From: Pyrococcus sp. ST04
Lineage (GTDB): Archaea > Methanobacteriota_B > Thermococci > Thermococcales > Thermococcaceae
Reading direction: 5' to 3'
DNA length: 64,000 bases
Assembly (NCBI RefSeq): GCF_000263735.1
Contig: NC_017946.1
Location: forward strand, 165,348-229,347
In this document: in pieces, positions 33,989 through 44,455 of the stretch
Layout of the letters: each line of letters starts with the position of its first letter
Numbering within the stretch: position 1 is the first letter of the stretch
The notes under the pieces: model-generated
Seen by the model: only the letters and a program-made list of their open reading frames with translations
Told to the model about the DNA's origin: nothing
Databases searched by the model: none
Position numbers and translations under genes: made by a program

Positions 33989-36900
33989 AGAAGGTTTTGG
34001 CACTATTTTTAATTTTTAGCCTCTTTGGTGGTATTATAATGCCGGCAGTTAAGGCCCAGGAACCAAAGCCACTAAATGTCATAATAGTATGGCATCAGCA
34101 CCAGCCTTCGTATTACGATCCAATTCAAGGAATATTCACAAGACCATGGGTCAGACTTCACGCGGCAAACAACTACTGGAAGATGGCTTATTATCTGAGC
34201 AAATATCCCGAAGTTCACGCAACAATAGACCTATCAGGAACACTAATATGGCAAATAAGCATGTATATGAACGGGTCTAAGGATACATATCAAATAATTT
34301 CTGAAAAGATAGCAAATGGAGAAAAGTTGAGTGTCGAAGAAAAATGGTTTATGCTCCAAGCTCCCGGAGGATTCTTTGACCATACAATTCCCTGGAATGG
34401 AGAACCAGTAACCGACAAAAATGGAAATCCGATCAGAAAAATTTGGACCAGGTATACTCAACTTAAAAACAAGATGATGAGACTGAAGGCAAAATATGCC
34501 AACCTACCACTAGAAGAGCAGAAAATAAAGGTCACCGAAGGTTTCACGGAGCAAGACTACATAGACCTCGCAGTACTTTTCAACCTCGCATGGATTGATT
34601 ATAATTACATAATGGAACACGACGACTTGAAGAAGATCTATGAAAAAGTTGACGTAGGTGGCTACACAAGAGAAGACCTAAAAACAGTCCTAAAGCACCA
34701 AATGTGGCTACTAAACAACACATTCAAAATGCATGAAAAAATAAACTACCTCCTAGGAAATGGAAATGTAGAAGTAACAACCGTCCCATTCGCCCATCCA
34801 ATAGGTCCAATACTCACAGATTTTGGATGGTACAAAGATTTTGATGATCAAGTAAAACGAGCAAACGAGTTATACAAAAAATACCTAGGTGAAGGAAGAG
34901 TAACTCCCAAAGGAGGATGGGCAGCTGAAAGTGCATTAAATGATAAGACGCTAGAAATTCTAGCAAATAACGGATGGCAATGGGTAATGACAGATCAACT
35001 AGTTCTTAAAAGGCTTGGAATAAAGTACAGCCCAGAAAACTATTACAAACCCTGGGTCGCAGAGTTCAATGGAAAGAAAATATACCTATTCCCAAGAGAC
35101 CACATCCTAAGTGATAGGGTCGGATTCACGTATTCTGGTATGAACCAATACAAAGCCGTTGAAGACTTCATAAACGAACTCCTCAAGATCCAGAAATATA
35201 ATTACGATGGCTCCCTAGTTTATGTAATAACCCTTGATGGAGAAAATCCCTGGGAGCATTATCCCTATGACGGAAAAATATTCCTAGAAACTCTATATCA
35301 GAAGCTCACAGAACTTCAAAAGAAGGGACTCATAAGAACAGTTACACCTTCCGAGTATATTAAACTCTACGGAGATAAGGCAAATGTATTAACACCCAAA
35401 ATGTTGGAAAGATTAGACCTGACAGGGAACAAAGTCGAAGCTCTAAAGAAAGCTAATTCCCTAGGAGAGCTATATGACATGGTTGGAGTTAAAGAAAAAA
35501 TGCTATGGCCAGAATCAAGCTGGATAGATGGAACATTGTCCACATGGATTGGTGAACCACAAGAGAATTACGCATGGTACTGGTTATATCTAGCAAGAAA
35601 GACACTCATGGAGAACAAAGACAAGATAACGGAAAGTAAGTGGGAAAAAGCCTACTTCTATCTCCTACTAGCAGAAGGAAGTGACTGGTTCTGGTGGTAC
35701 GGAAATGATCAAGATAGCGGTCAGGATTATACATTTGACAGATACTTCAAAGCTTACCTATATGAAATTTACAAACTAGCCGGGGTAGATCCACCAAGCT
35801 ATCTCTTCGGAAATTACTATCCCGACGGTAGTCCATACTTCACAAGATCTCTCGTTGGGCTCTCCGAAAACAAGACAGAAAAATTCTCAAGCCTATCACC
35901 ATTAGCAAGGGAGATCTCCATATACTTTGATTCAAACGGCATGCACTTCGTAGTATCGGGAACTAACGTTACTAAGTTGGAGATCTCAATATACGAGAAA
36001 GACAAAAGAGTAGGGAACACCTTCACATTACTCCAGAAAAAACCCAAAGACCTTAGGTACTCCATGTTCCCATTTTCAAAAGATAGTGTTGGCCTAATGA
36101 TAACGAAACATATAGTCATTGAGGGAGATAAAGGTGAAGTCTATAAAGCAACCAGCTATGAAGAGTCAGAAAAAGTTGGAGATATCAAGGTAATAAGAGA
36201 AAACGGAACCATTCATGTGATTTTACCATTTGAATACATAGAGACTCCAGAAGACTTCTACTTCGCAATTTCAACTACCAAGGACGGAGAACTTGAAGTG
36301 ATAACAACTCCAATAGAAGTAAAACTCCCAGTTCAAGTTAAAGGAGTCCCAATAGTTGACATTAGAGATGTCGAAGGAGATGACCATGGACCTGGGACTT
36401 ATAAGTACGCAACAGACAAAGTCTTCGTCCCCCACCACTTAGACTTACTAAGATTTAGGATGCTTGAACAAACAGATTCCTACGTTATGGAATTCTACTT
36501 TAAGGAGCTTGGAGATAATCCATGGAACGCTCCGAACGGATTCAGTCTCCAAATAATTGAAGTGTACCTAGACTACAAACCAGGAGGAAACACTTCTGCC
36601 ATTAAGATGTACCCAGACGGGCCCGGAAGTAACGTAAACCTCGATCCACATCACCCCTGGGATGTAGCATTTAGAATAGCCGGATGGGATTACGGAAACA
36701 TAATAGTTCTAGCAAACGGCACGGTTTACCAAGGAGAAATGAAAATCTCAGCAGATCCAACCCAAAACAAGGTAATAGTCGTAGTTCCAAAGAAGTTCAT
36801 TAAAATAAATGAGAGTTATGGTCTCTGGGGGGTTGTTCTAGTTGGGTCACAAGACGGATATGGTCCAGATAAATGGAGGCCAGTTGCAGTAGAACCATCA

Positions 36901-38070
36901 CAATGGAAACTAGGTGGAGCAGACCCACAGGCTGTAATTGATAATCTTGCCCCGAGGGTCATGGATATGCTTGTTCCACCAGGATTCAAGCCAACACAAG
37001 AAGAACAGCTCAAGAGCTATGATACTAAAGAAAAGAAACTAGCAACAGTCCTTGCGATACCCTTCATTAAGCCCGCCATAGTAATCAAAGATCCCGAGGG
37101 AGATGACCATGGACCTGGGACTTATAAGTACGCAACAGACAAAGTCTTCGTCCCCCACCACCTAGACCTCCTGAAGTTTGTCATGAAGGAAGAAGAAAAA
37201 TACTGGAGACTCGAGTTTTACTTCAAGGAATTAGGAGACAATCCATGGAATGCTCCAAATGGGTTTAGCTTACAGATAATCGAAGTGTACTTTGATTATA
37301 GACCAGGAGGGAACACTTCCGCCATTAAAATGTACCCAGATGGACCTGGAAGTAACGTAAACCTCGACCCACATCACCCGTGGGACGTAGCCCTCAGAAT
37401 AGCTGGCTGGGACTATGGAAACTTAATAGTCTTAGCAAACGGCACAGTTTACCAAGGAGAAATGAAAATCTCAGCAGATCCAACGAAGAACGCAATAGTA
37501 GTTGAACTACCGAAGAAGTATCTATCAATAAACGAGACACACGGCCTCTATATAGCAGTTCTAGTCGGATCACAAGACGGATATGGCCCGGATAAATGGA
37601 GACCAGTTGCAGTAGAACCATCACAATGGAAACTAGGTGGAGCAGACCCACAAGCCGTAATCGATAATTTAGCACCAAGAGTTGTCGATCTACTGGTTCC
37701 TCCTGGGTTCAAACCAACACAAGAAGAACAACTGAAGAGCTATGACATTAAAGAGAAGAAACTAGCAACTGTCCTTATGATTCCAGTAATAAAAGGCAAA
37801 GAAACCGAGAAGCCACCAAAGACGGAAACACAAACCCCGACACTAACTCCCACAAAAACGACACCAACCAAAACAACACCGACAAAGACCAAGACAGAGA
37901 CTAAAACACAACAACCAACCAAGACAACGACAACCCAGACAAAAACTCAAACAAAAATCACCACAACACCAACCCAAACCCAAACTTCACCCTCACCAGA
38001 AAAGGGAGTATGCGGACCAGGAATCTTTATACTCATCGGATTAGCAACCTTATTCAAGAAGAAGCGCTAA
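33985..38070 (+). CDS. apu: Secreted amylopullulanase (GH57) with duplicated C-terminal domains
   Basis: 1361 residues. A signal peptide (to about residue 26) is followed by the GH57 barrel with [16 protein letters not shown], the nucleophile in [10 protein letters not shown] (Glu315) and the acid in [10 protein letters not shown] (Asp418). The 103-residue spacing equals that of characterised Thermococcales enzymes. Two tandem copies of a roughly 241-residue domain start near residues 790 and 1031 (period 723 bases; both begin near [15 protein letters not shown]). A long Thr/Pro/Lys/Gln linker and a C-terminal [19 protein letters not shown] helix anchor the protein at the surface. It cleaves alpha-1,4 and alpha-1,6 links in starch and pullulan, feeding the adjacent transporter. 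Confidence 0.95.
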   Translation: MKKVLALFLIFSLFGGIIMPAVKAQEPKPLNVIIVWHQHQPSYYDPIQGIFTRPWVRLHAANNYWKMAYYLSKYPEVHATIDLSGTLIWQISMYMNGSKDTYQIISEKIANGEKLSVEEKWFMLQAPGGFFDHTIPWNGEPVTDKNGNPIRKIWTRYTQLKNKMMRLKAKYANLPLEEQKIKVTEGFTEQDYIDLAVLFNLAWIDYNYIMEHDDLKKIYEKVDVGGYTREDLKTVLKHQMWLLNNTFKMHEKINYLLGNGNVEVTTVPFAHPIGPILTDFGWYKDFDDQVKRANELYKKYLGEGRVTPKGGWAAESALNDKTLEILANNGWQWVMTDQLVLKRLGIKYSPENYYKPWVAEFNGKKIYLFPRDHILSDRVGFTYSGMNQYKAVEDFINELLKIQKYNYDGSLVYVITLDGENPWEHYPYDGKIFLETLYQKLTELQKKGLIRTVTPSEYIKLYGDKANVLTPKMLERLDLTGNKVEALKKANSLGELYDMVGVKEKMLWPESSWIDGTLSTWIGEPQENYAWYWLYLARKTLMENKDKITESKWEKAYFYLLLAEGSDWFWWYGNDQDSGQDYTFDRYFKAYLYEIYKLAGVDPPSYLFGNYYPDGSPYFTRSLVGLSENKTEKFSSLSPLAREISIYFDSNGMHFVVSGTNVTKLEISIYEKDKRVGNTFTLLQKKPKDLRYSMFPFSKDSVGLMITKHIVIEGDKGEVYKATSYEESEKVGDIKVIRENGTIHVILPFEYIETPEDFYFAISTTKDGELEVITTPIEVKLPVQVKGVPIVDIRDVEGDDHGPGTYKYATDKVFVPHHLDLLRFRMLEQTDSYVMEFYFKELGDNPWNAPNGFSLQIIEVYLDYKPGGNTSAIKMYPDGPGSNVNLDPHHPWDVAFRIAGWDYGNIIVLANGTVYQGEMKISADPTQNKVIVVVPKKFIKINESYGLWGVVLVGSQDGYGPDKWRPVAVEPSQWKLGGADPQAVIDNLAPRVMDMLVPPGFKPTQEEQLKSYDTKEKKLATVLAIPFIKPAIVIKDPEGDDHGPGTYKYATDKVFVPHHLDLLKFVMKEEEKYWRLEFYFKELGDNPWNAPNGFSLQIIEVYFDYRPGGNTSAIKMYPDGPGSNVNLDPHHPWDVALRIAGWDYGNLIVLANGTVYQGEMKISADPTKNAIVVELPKKYLSINETHGLYIAVLVGSQDGYGPDKWRPVAVEPSQWKLGGADPQAVIDNLAPRVVDLLVPPGFKPTQEEQLKSYDIKEKKLATVLMIPVIKGKETEKPPKTETQTPTLTPTKTTPTKTTPTKTKTETKTQQPTKTTTTQTKTQTKITTTPTQTQTSPSPEKGVCGPGIFILIGLATLFKKKR
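36356..37800 (+). repeat. Tandem duplication within apu (two about 720-base units)
   Basis: Units beginning near 36356 and 37079 encode the same domain. They are closely similar at nucleotide level, with a stretch of about 60 bases identical just after each unit start (36376 and 37099). The identical stretch is the most recent signal of duplication or gene conversion. Confidence 0.85.
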
Positions 38071-38104
38071 TCTCCCTAATTTTATTTATTTGGAGGTGAA
38101 ACTA

Positions 38105-39233
38105 ATGGCGGGTGTTGTTTTGGTTGGTGTTTGGAAGGTTTTTGGGGATTTCGTTGCAGTGAGGGATTTAAACTTGGAGGTAAAGGATGGGGAATTCCTA
38201 GTCCTCCTCGGCCCAAGTGGGTGCGGAAAAACAACAACACTAAGAATGATTGCAGGATTAGAGGAACCAAGCAAGGGGAGAATATACATTGGAGAAAAAC
38301 TAGTGGCTGATGCTGAAAAAGGAGTATTCATTCCACCAAAGGAGAGGGACGTGGCAATGGTCTTTCAAAGCTATGCCCTCTACCCCCCACATGACAGTGT
38401 ACGAGAACATAGCCTTCCCACTAAAACTCAGAAAAACTCCAAAACAAGAAATCGAGAAGAGGGTTAGGGAAGTGGCGGAAATGCTCGGACTAGAAGAACT
38501 ACTAAACAGGAAGCCAAGAGAATTATCAGGAGGACAAAGACAGAGGGTTGCACTAGGAAGGGCTATAATTAGAAGACCAAAAGTCTTCCTAATGGACGAG
38601 CCATTAAGTAATTTAGATGCAAAGTTAAGAGTAAGGATGAGGAGTGAGTTGAAGAGGTTACAGAGGAGGTTGGGGGTTACTACAATTTACGTTACTCACG
38701 ATCAAGTTGAGGCGATGACGATGGGGGACAGGATTGCAGTCATGAATAAGGGCATTCTCCAACAAATAGGAACCCCCGAAGAAATCTACCACAAACCAAA
38801 AAACACCTTCACAGCAAGCTTCATAGGAACACCACCCATGAACTTCATAGATGTCTCAATAGTAGAGGACGATAAAGGGGTATGGGCTGACGCTGGTGAA
38901 TTCAAGGTCAAGTTCTTAGAAGACCAAGCAGATGTTCTTAGAGAGTTTAATATGATTGGAAAAGAGGCCATATTTGGAATAAGACCCGAAGATATCTACG
39001 ATGCACTTTTTGCTCAAGTTAAAATACCAGGAGAGAACATGGTCAAAGGGAAGGTCGAAATTATAGAAAACTTAGGAGGAGAGAAAATCGTTCACTTAAA
39101 AGTCGGGGATATAGCAATACAAGCAAAGTTCCCAGGAGAATCAAGAGTCAAGGAAGGGCAAGAAGTAGAGGTTGTATTTGACATGAGAAGGGCTCATGTG
39201 TTTAAAAAAGAAAGTGGGGAAGCGATATTCTGA
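38105..39233 (+). pseudogene. malK: MalK-type ABC transporter ATPase, frameshifted as given
   Basis: After GGAGGTGA the ATG at 38105 encodes [20 protein letters not shown], with Walker [21 protein letters not shown] and Q-loop [10 protein letters not shown]. At 38383-38388 there are six C's where five are needed: removing one gives [20 protein letters not shown] in frame. The rest lies in the other frame: signature [15 protein letters not shown], Walker [18 protein letters not shown]-loop [10 protein letters not shown], and a regulatory domain to residue 375. All functional motifs are otherwise intact, so the event is very recent or a sequencing error. The ATPase drives the maltodextrin transporter encoded upstream. 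Confidence 0.85.
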
Positions 39234-40931
39234 TCATGCATAAGCTTCAATCAGAATCTTCCCTGCCTCAGTTAAATTCTTCGTTCCAAGAAATCCCAGT
39301 CTTCTGAGCATTGTCAATGCTTTCTTTATCTCTTCCTCCGTGAGACTTAAGTGTTTCTTTATTACGTCAATCTCTTCAACCTTATAATCCCTGGCCTCTC
39401 CCTTTTCTTTCCATATCTTGTTGAACGTTTCACTATTACTGTGGATTACGCTGAGAACATTGTAGAGCGTTGGAGTCATGCTGAAGCTCACCTTTATTAT
39501 TTCGTCGAGCTTCGCTGATTCAATGGCATCTTTGACCTTCTCTCCAAGTGAAGTAAGCCTGACCATGTTGTTCTGAAGCTCAACGATGAACCCCTTAGCC
39601 TCAGCTTCCCCTATAGCTCTCAAGATGTCCTTTTCTTCTCCACCGACGTACTCCTTCACCAGCGAGACTAGTTCATTCCTAGGTAGGTACTTCCTCTTTG
39701 GCAGTTTAGCAAGTATTGCAACGTCATACCTAGTCAGGAAGGGCTTTCTCTTAATCTCTCTGCTCATCTTTAAGTAAAATCTACCTTTCTCAGTGAGGCC
39801 CGCCTTAATGACACCTTCTTCTTTTGCCACTTTCACCCATTCAGCTATTGGAACATCCCCGCTCTCAGCGTAGGTTACAGCCTTCATCGCATCAACGCTG
39901 ACCGGTCCATAGTTGAGGACTTCCCTGCCCCAGGATGTTAGCCAGTAACAATCCTTGCCCTTCTCTACCCTTCTTTGAATCAGTTCTTTGCTCTCGAGAA
40001 TGTGAAGTAACTCCCCAACGTTTTTGAGACCTGTTCTCTTTTCAATTTCCTTTTCAGTTGGGAGTATATCTGGATTTGTCTTGAATTTCTCCTCAATCTC
40101 TGCTATGGCTTTGAGAATTTTTATTTCATCGTCGAGAACATATATTGGCAGAACTTTCTCTTCAACTTTCCCTATAGCCTCGTAAGTATCCATTACAGCC
40201 TTTCCAAGCTCTGTAACACTTCCCTCTCTTGATAGACCCATGCTCTCTAATTCACTGTCTTTTCTACCACTTTTTAGAGCTTCAAAATCTTCCCTTCTAA
40301 GTATGATTGCCCTTGTAAATACGGGTATCATTGAGAGAGCCCTAAGGGCAAGTTTCGCCGCTGGAGTAACTGAAAATGCCCTTCCTTCCCCTGTCGGAGG
40401 AGATATCATTAGAAGTCTCATTGCTTGGAGAGCATTTATTATGTTCTCCCCGTACTCTCTCGAATTCTTATACGCCACAAGCTCATCATAAGTTCCAACT
40501 TTTGGCATCCCCTTTAAGAAGGAAGCTATTTCCGGAGTTAAATAAACGACTGGATGAGTGTTCCTATATACCTCCAAGATCGTCTTTCCAAATTCTGTAA
40601 TCTCATTACCATCCACGAGTTTTCTTTCCCTTAGTATTTCGAGCCATTCTTCAGGAATTGCCGAAGTCTCTTCTAGGAGCTCAAGCATCTTTATTATTGA
40701 AGAATCCACGATGACGTCTGGAAGTTCACTAGGTTCGGGTGCAACTTCGACTATCTTTCTCCCAGCCTCAGTTATTATAACTTCACTGCCCCTAAGCTCT
40801 GCTAGTCCCAAAATAAAAAGTTCAAGAACCCTTATCTGGAATTCCTCTGGTAGTTTCCCTTCTATTTCAGCCTGACTCCTTGTCCTTGTCATTTCTTTTA
40901 GAAGCTCTATATGCCTCTTCTTTAGGAACAT
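39234..40931 (-). CDS. DUF505-family multi-winged-helix protein
   Basis: 565 residues starting MFLKKRHIELLKEMTRTRSQ. It is built from repeated winged-helix-like units, each ending in patterns such as ITEFGKTILE, VTELGKAVMD, LTEKGRFYLK, LTSLGEKVKDAIE and LTEAGKILIE (at least five). DUF505 proteins are restricted mostly to archaea and have no proven role; the repeated wings suggest DNA or RNA binding or a protein scaffold. It is convergent with malK. Its promoter carries a pair of direct repeats (separate entry), so it may be regulated, perhaps by itself. Confidence 0.85.
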   Translation of the reverse strand: MFLKKRHIELLKEMTRTRSQAEIEGKLPEEFQIRVLELFILGLAELRGSEVIITEAGRKIVEVAPEPSELPDVIVDSSIIKMLELLEETSAIPEEWLEILRERKLVDGNEITEFGKTILEVYRNTHPVVYLTPEIASFLKGMPKVGTYDELVAYKNSREYGENIINALQAMRLLMISPPTGEGRAFSVTPAAKLALRALSMIPVFTRAIILRREDFEALKSGRKDSELESMGLSREGSVTELGKAVMDTYEAIGKVEEKVLPIYVLDDEIKILKAIAEIEEKFKTNPDILPTEKEIEKRTGLKNVGELLHILESKELIQRRVEKGKDCYWLTSWGREVLNYGPVSVDAMKAVTYAESGDVPIAEWVKVAKEEGVIKAGLTEKGRFYLKMSREIKRKPFLTRYDVAILAKLPKRKYLPRNELVSLVKEYVGGEEKDILRAIGEAEAKGFIVELQNNMVRLTSLGEKVKDAIESAKLDEIIKVSFSMTPTLYNVLSVIHSNSETFNKIWKEKGEARDYKVEEIDVIKKHLSLTEEEIKKALTMLRRLGFLGTKNLTEAGKILIEAYA

Positions 40932-40947
40932 TTTTGCATCACCAATA

Positions 40948-40984
40948 ATTTGGTAACATTAAGTTTTAAAAAATTTTGGTTACT
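40948..40984 (-). promoter_or_regulatory. DUF505 promoter with paired GGTWAC direct repeats
   Basis: ATTTGGTAACA (40948-40958) and TTTTGGTTACT (40974-40984) match at 8 of 11 positions and flank an A/T-rich TATA region (about 40961-40973) read on the minus strand. Copies on both sides of TATA, 26 bases apart, are the geometry of an operator that blocks TBP/TFB. Confidence 0.4.
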
Positions 40985-41012
40985 AAAATTGAGAAAATAG
41001 AAAATAATCGAA

Positions 41013-41873
41013 TCATGCGAGAGAATCGAGGATCTCCTTAGCTTTCTTTATACCTTCTTTAAGCCTACTAACTTCCGCTTCAAGCTCTTTGACCTTGTTC
41101 TGTAGCTCTTCAGCTTCCTTAGCTTTTGATTCTAACTCCTCAACTTTCTTCTTGAGCTCTTCCGCTTCCTTTGCCTTCTCTTCAAGCTCCTTTACTCTGC
41201 TTTCAAGCTCTTCGACCCTCTTGGATTTTTCTTCAAGCTCTCTAACCCTTGCCTCGAGTTCCTCTGCCCTCTTTGCCTTTGCCTCATACTCCATCAGCTT
41301 TACCTTGGCTTCCTTAAGTTCCTTCTCGAGCTCTTTCTTCTCTTGTGTGAGCTTCTCTATTTCCGCTTTGAGATCCTCAATTTCTTTTTTGGCCTTCTCT
41401 AAGCTTTCTAGCTCTGCCGCTTCAACTTTTGCCTTTATCTCTTCGAATTCCTGCTTAAGCTTTTCATACTCCTGAAGGAGCTTTTCATACTCTTCTTTAG
41501 CAACTACCTCCTTGAGGCCGCCCTTCTCTATCATCTCTATAGTTTTAATGAGCTCATCAAGCTTACCCTGCTTAATAAGCTCATACGTCTCCCTGACTAG
41601 CTGTCCTGCCTTGCTTTCTCCTTTGAGGTGTTTTCTTATAGTTGCTTCAGTTCTTCCTAGCTCTCTGGCTATTTCACTAACTGTCATGCCGGCTTTCTCT
41701 CTGGCTATGGCTCCTGCAGCCACTGCTAAGCTATCTACCCACGTAAGTCTCTCCGCGGGATCCTTTATCAATTCTATTACTTCTGGCCTAAAGAGCGTTG
41801 CGAAGAGGAGCAGGCTCTCAAGCTGGTGTATTTCACTTCTTGTAATTGGGTTTAGTGGAACCTCAACGCTCAT
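41013..41873 (-). CDS. Helix-turn-helix protein with long coiled coil, partner of KaiC-like ATPase
   Basis: 286 residues. An N-terminal helix-turn-helix (SEIARELGRTEATIRKHLKG, about residue 65-85) is followed by helices and then a coiled coil from about 125 to the end with heptads such as LEARVRELEEKSKRVEELES and VKELEEKAKEAEELKKKVEE. The coiled coil length suggests a rod-like dimer. It is 13 bases downstream of the KaiC-like gene on the same strand. DNA binding is probable; targets are unknown. The GGGGGTGGTG ribosome site fixes the start. Confidence 0.8.
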   Translation of the reverse strand: MSVEVPLNPITRSEIHQLESLLLFATLFRPEVIELIKDPAERLTWVDSLAVAAGAIAREKAGMTVSEIARELGRTEATIRKHLKGESKAGQLVRETYELIKQGKLDELIKTIEMIEKGGLKEVVAKEEYEKLLQEYEKLKQEFEEIKAKVEAAELESLEKAKKEIEDLKAEIEKLTQEKKELEKELKEAKVKLMEYEAKAKRAEELEARVRELEEKSKRVEELESRVKELEEKAKEAEELKKKVEELESKAKEAEELQNKVKELEAEVSRLKEGIKKAKEILDSLA

Positions 41874-41886
41874 TCACACCACCCCC

Positions 41887-42630
41887 TCAAATTTCTAGAA
41901 CTCTTCCCCTCTTGAGAACCTTGTCAGGATACACTATTATCCCCTTGTCCGTTATATCGAATGGATGCCTCCTCATGCTATGGCTCGTTCCACGCATCTT
42001 CCAAACTATGAGAGACCTTTTTAGTTCTCCATCAATTTCATCGAGATCTAACCTTATTATTCCATCAACACCATGTTCAACTCCCGGTCCTCCAAATCCT
42101 CTCTCTCCAACGCTTATTTGGCTAACGAAAATACTTGTACATCCTGTTCCTGCAAGAACCCTCTTAAGTTGGAGGATTATGCTTCTGGCCATTGCAGGCT
42201 TGTTTATGTAGAGAGTCGTTACTGAATCAACGACAACCCTCTTGGCGTTTATGTCCCTAATTGCCTGTCTCAGAACCTCTATGAACTCCCTTATATCAGT
42301 CAAGTCATGCACTATGTACTTTTCATATTCCTTGCTTTTTCCGATTCCAGCAGTAAATGCATCAACCATTGCGAACAAGCCTTCTTCTTCGTACTTCCTC
42401 ACGTCCCATCCGAACTGGGCCATGTTCTGTCTGACCTGGACTGGGTGTTCTTCTAAGGCCACATATATTCCTGGCTCACCCATCTGGAGACCATTCCAGA
42501 GGAACTGCTGGCTGAATATTGTCTTCCCAGTTCCAGGACCGCCACTTAATAGTACAACATTTCTCTCGGGGATTCCTCCATGGAGTATTTCATCCATTCC
42601 AGGTATTCCAGTCTTTACCCTCTTAGCCAC
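41887..42630 (-). CDS. KaiC/RadA-superfamily ATPase (UPF0273-type)
   Basis: About 247 residues with a GTG start after GGGGGGTGA. It opens [20 protein letters not shown] followed by Walker [34 protein letters not shown] is the Walker B-like strand, and [20 protein letters not shown] is characteristic of the archaeal UPF0273 KaiC-like family, of which a P. horikoshii structure has this length. Likely roles are signal transduction or regulation; there is no circadian KaiA/B. It probably acts with the coiled-coil helix-turn-helix protein downstream. Confidence 0.88.
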   Translation of the reverse strand: MAKRVKTGIPGMDEILHGGIPERNVVLLSGGPGTGKTIFSQQFLWNGLQMGEPGIYVALEEHPVQVRQNMAQFGWDVRKYEEEGLFAMVDAFTAGIGKSKEYEKYIVHDLTDIREFIEVLRQAIRDINAKRVVVDSVTTLYINKPAMARSIILQLKRVLAGTGCTSIFVSQISVGERGFGGPGVEHGVDGIIRLDLDEIDGELKRSLIVWKMRGTSHSMRRHPFDITDKGIIVYPDKVLKRGRVLEI

Positions 42631-42868
42631 TTCAATCACCCCCCACATAGATCAGGCATATTTTAGTCACTTCAAGATACTATAAAGCTGAGGATATTTA
42701 AAAGTTACTTCCCTTTCTGTAAGACATTGTCCTTTGAGAGAAGGTAGAATTAGTCAAGATGAAGTTCAACATACTAGAATTCCAGAAAACCTCAAAGTTC
42801 CAGAAAAACGTTCATAAAAGCAAACAAGGTTCTACATAAGTTAAAGATAAAAATCAAGAGTGCCATGC

Positions 42869-43291
42869 CTATTTAGATTTACCATTCCTTATGTCAAGCT
42901 TTTCCTCCCAAGTAAGTATCGTGTGGGTAAATGTTTGATCCTCTTCCTCAATGCCTCTCTTTATCTCAGATACGTGAGCGTATTGAGCCTTGAACTTCTC
43001 TAGTATGTAGTCAACTGCCTTCTCCGGATCAGCCTTCTCACCACAGGTATAAACGTCAAGAGCCGCATATCCTTTTTCTGGCCATGTGTGAACTGAAATA
43101 TGGCTTTCTGCCACTATGACAACTCCACTCACTCCCATTGGTGAGAACTTGAAGAAGTAACTCGCTTTTACCTCCATGTTTCCTCTCTTAGCTGCTTCAA
43201 GGAATATCTCTCTAATCTTGTCGGGGTCAGCGATGATGTCAGGATCGCAACCCGCAGCCTCAACTACATAGTGGTGGCCAATTGTATCCAT
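42869..43291 (-). CDS. speH: S-adenosylmethionine decarboxylase proenzyme
   Basis: About 140 residues. The proenzyme is cleaved in VAESHISVHTWPEKGYAALD: Glu62-Ser63, with Ser63 becoming the pyruvoyl group, His68 and Cys83 (VYTCGE) catalytic. It makes decarboxylated AdoMet for spermidine synthesis, complementing agmatinase (10198) and MTA phosphorylase (61783). The start MDTIGHHYVVEAAG follows GGAGGTGAGAGG. A TATA-like CTTTAAAAG lies 50 bases upstream on this strand (43340-43350). Unlinked to other polyamine genes here. Confidence 0.95.
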   Translation of the reverse strand: MDTIGHHYVVEAAGCDPDIIADPDKIREIFLEAAKRGNMEVKASYFFKFSPMGVSGVVIVAESHISVHTWPEKGYAALDVYTCGEKADPEKAVDYILEKFKAQYAHVSEIKRGIEEEDQTFTHTILTWEEKLDIRNGKSK

Positions 43292-43306
43292 ACCTCTCAC
43301 CTCCAC

Positions 43307-43699
43307 AAATTCCTGTTACATTTTGAGGGTGCAATGGAGATGCTTTTAAAGTTTTTTGGTCTAACGGAAAGAAATTAACGGGATTTCATTTATTTATACC
43401 GAAAGAATCTGGCCGTTTTTGATTTAAGCTGTCATTTAATGAATGTTCTTGGAAAGTTCTGAACTATAATTGCCGTTTTGAGTTTAACTTGGTAATTTCT
43501 AAGTTAGGTTAGTTTAATCCGCTAATTATCGAATATTCATTATTTAAAGGAGCAAACACACTACAAAACCTCCTCAAGGCAAAAAGAATCCCCTTCTTAT
43601 TCAACATAAAAACAACAAAGACAGGGAAGTCTGAGAAAATAATCTGCTACGGTAAATTTAAATATCCAAAATAGTACCCTCCCTGCAAGGGCGTACAGA
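43307..43699. other. Intergenic stretch with possible gene remnant
   Basis: About 390 bases between divergent speH and the DUF92 gene. GCCGTTTTTGATTTAA (from 43412) and GCCGTTTTGAGTTTAA (from 43472) form a short direct repeat. From about 43515 to 43673 a start-less plus-strand frame encodes KGANTLQNLLKAKRIPFLFN and on to YGKFKYPK, possibly the tail of a decayed gene. Its end overlaps a TATA-like AAATTTAAATATCC (43654-43667) for the DUF92 gene. Nothing else is seen. Confidence 0.4.
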
Positions 43700-44395
43700 A
43701 TGGCAGTGATAGAAGCTATAATAATACTAACATTAGGTGCAATAAGCTACAAATTCAAAGCCCTCGATTTAAAAGGAACCATAGGGGCAATGGTTCTTGG
43801 ATATGTGATTCTCTCGCTAGGGAGTTGGCAAACATTTTTTGCATTACTGACATTTCTAATCATGGGAACAATTGCCACCAAATTCAAAAAACATGAGAAA
43901 GAGAGAATTAAAAGTTTTGATGAAAGTAGAGGACTTGGTAACGTCCTAGGAAACGGTCTTGCCCCAGTTTTGTTCCTCATTCTTGAATTTATGATAAAAA
44001 AAGACTTTGGTTGGGCCGCAGTATTCTCTGCAATAGCAACCGCAAATGCGGACACATTAGCAAGTGAAATAGGAAAGCCCCTAGGTAAGAACCCCAGATT
44101 AATTACAAATTTCAAAAAGGCAAAGCCCGGAGAAGAAGGAGCAATAACACTTATTGGAGAGATAGCAGCCTTAATCGGTGCCTTTGTGATTGGAGCCATA
44201 GGGGCCTTGACACTTACCAACGAACAGGCAAAGCTTATCACCTCCGTAACATTGGCAGGTTTAATAGGAGCCAACATAGACAGTCTAGTGGGAGCAACCC
44301 TAGAAAAGAGAGGCATAGTTGACAACAACGGCACAAACTTTATAGCCACTTTTCTAGGTGGAATAATTGGGATAATACTCTTTATACTCCTGTGA
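43700..44395 (+). CDS. DUF92-family integral membrane protein
   Basis: 231 residues with six to seven membrane helices. Family signatures are GTIGAMVLGYVILSLGSWQT, ATKFKKHEKERIKSFDESRG (cytoplasmic), GWAAVFSAIATANADTLASE and SLVGATLEKRGIVDNNGTNF. The plant member VTE6 is a phytyl-phosphate kinase, and bacterial and archaeal relatives are proposed to act on isoprenoid phosphates, but the archaeal role is not proven. The TGA stop lies within the C box of a C/D sRNA. Confidence 0.85.
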   Translation: MAVIEAIIILTLGAISYKFKALDLKGTIGAMVLGYVILSLGSWQTFFALLTFLIMGTIATKFKKHEKERIKSFDESRGLGNVLGNGLAPVLFLILEFMIKKDFGWAAVFSAIATANADTLASEIGKPLGKNPRLITNFKKAKPGEEGAITLIGEIAALIGAFVIGAIGALTLTNEQAKLITSVTLAGLIGANIDSLVGATLEKRGIVDNNGTNFIATFLGGIIGIILFILL

Positions 44396-44444
44396 TGAAA
44401 AGGCGGATTGCTGAAAGGTGATGAGGACCTTAGGGGCTGAGTAC
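44388..44444 (+). ncRNA. C/D box sRNA (candidate 3)
   Basis: Perfect architecture: C GTGATGA (44392-44398), 12-base guide AAAGGCGGATTG (44399-44410), D' CTGA (44411-44414), C' GTGATGA (44418-44424), 12-base guide GGACCTTAGGGG (44425-44436), D CTGA (44437-44440). The C box contains the TGA stop codon of the DUF92 gene on the same strand, so the sRNA is probably processed from, or transcribed with, the mRNA tail. Confidence 0.93.
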
Positions 44445-44455
44445 GAAATATTCTC

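Noticed and set aside
37740-37922. Val/Gly-rich minus-strand frame (60 codons)
   Set aside because: It is the complement of the Thr/Pro linker in amylopullulanase.
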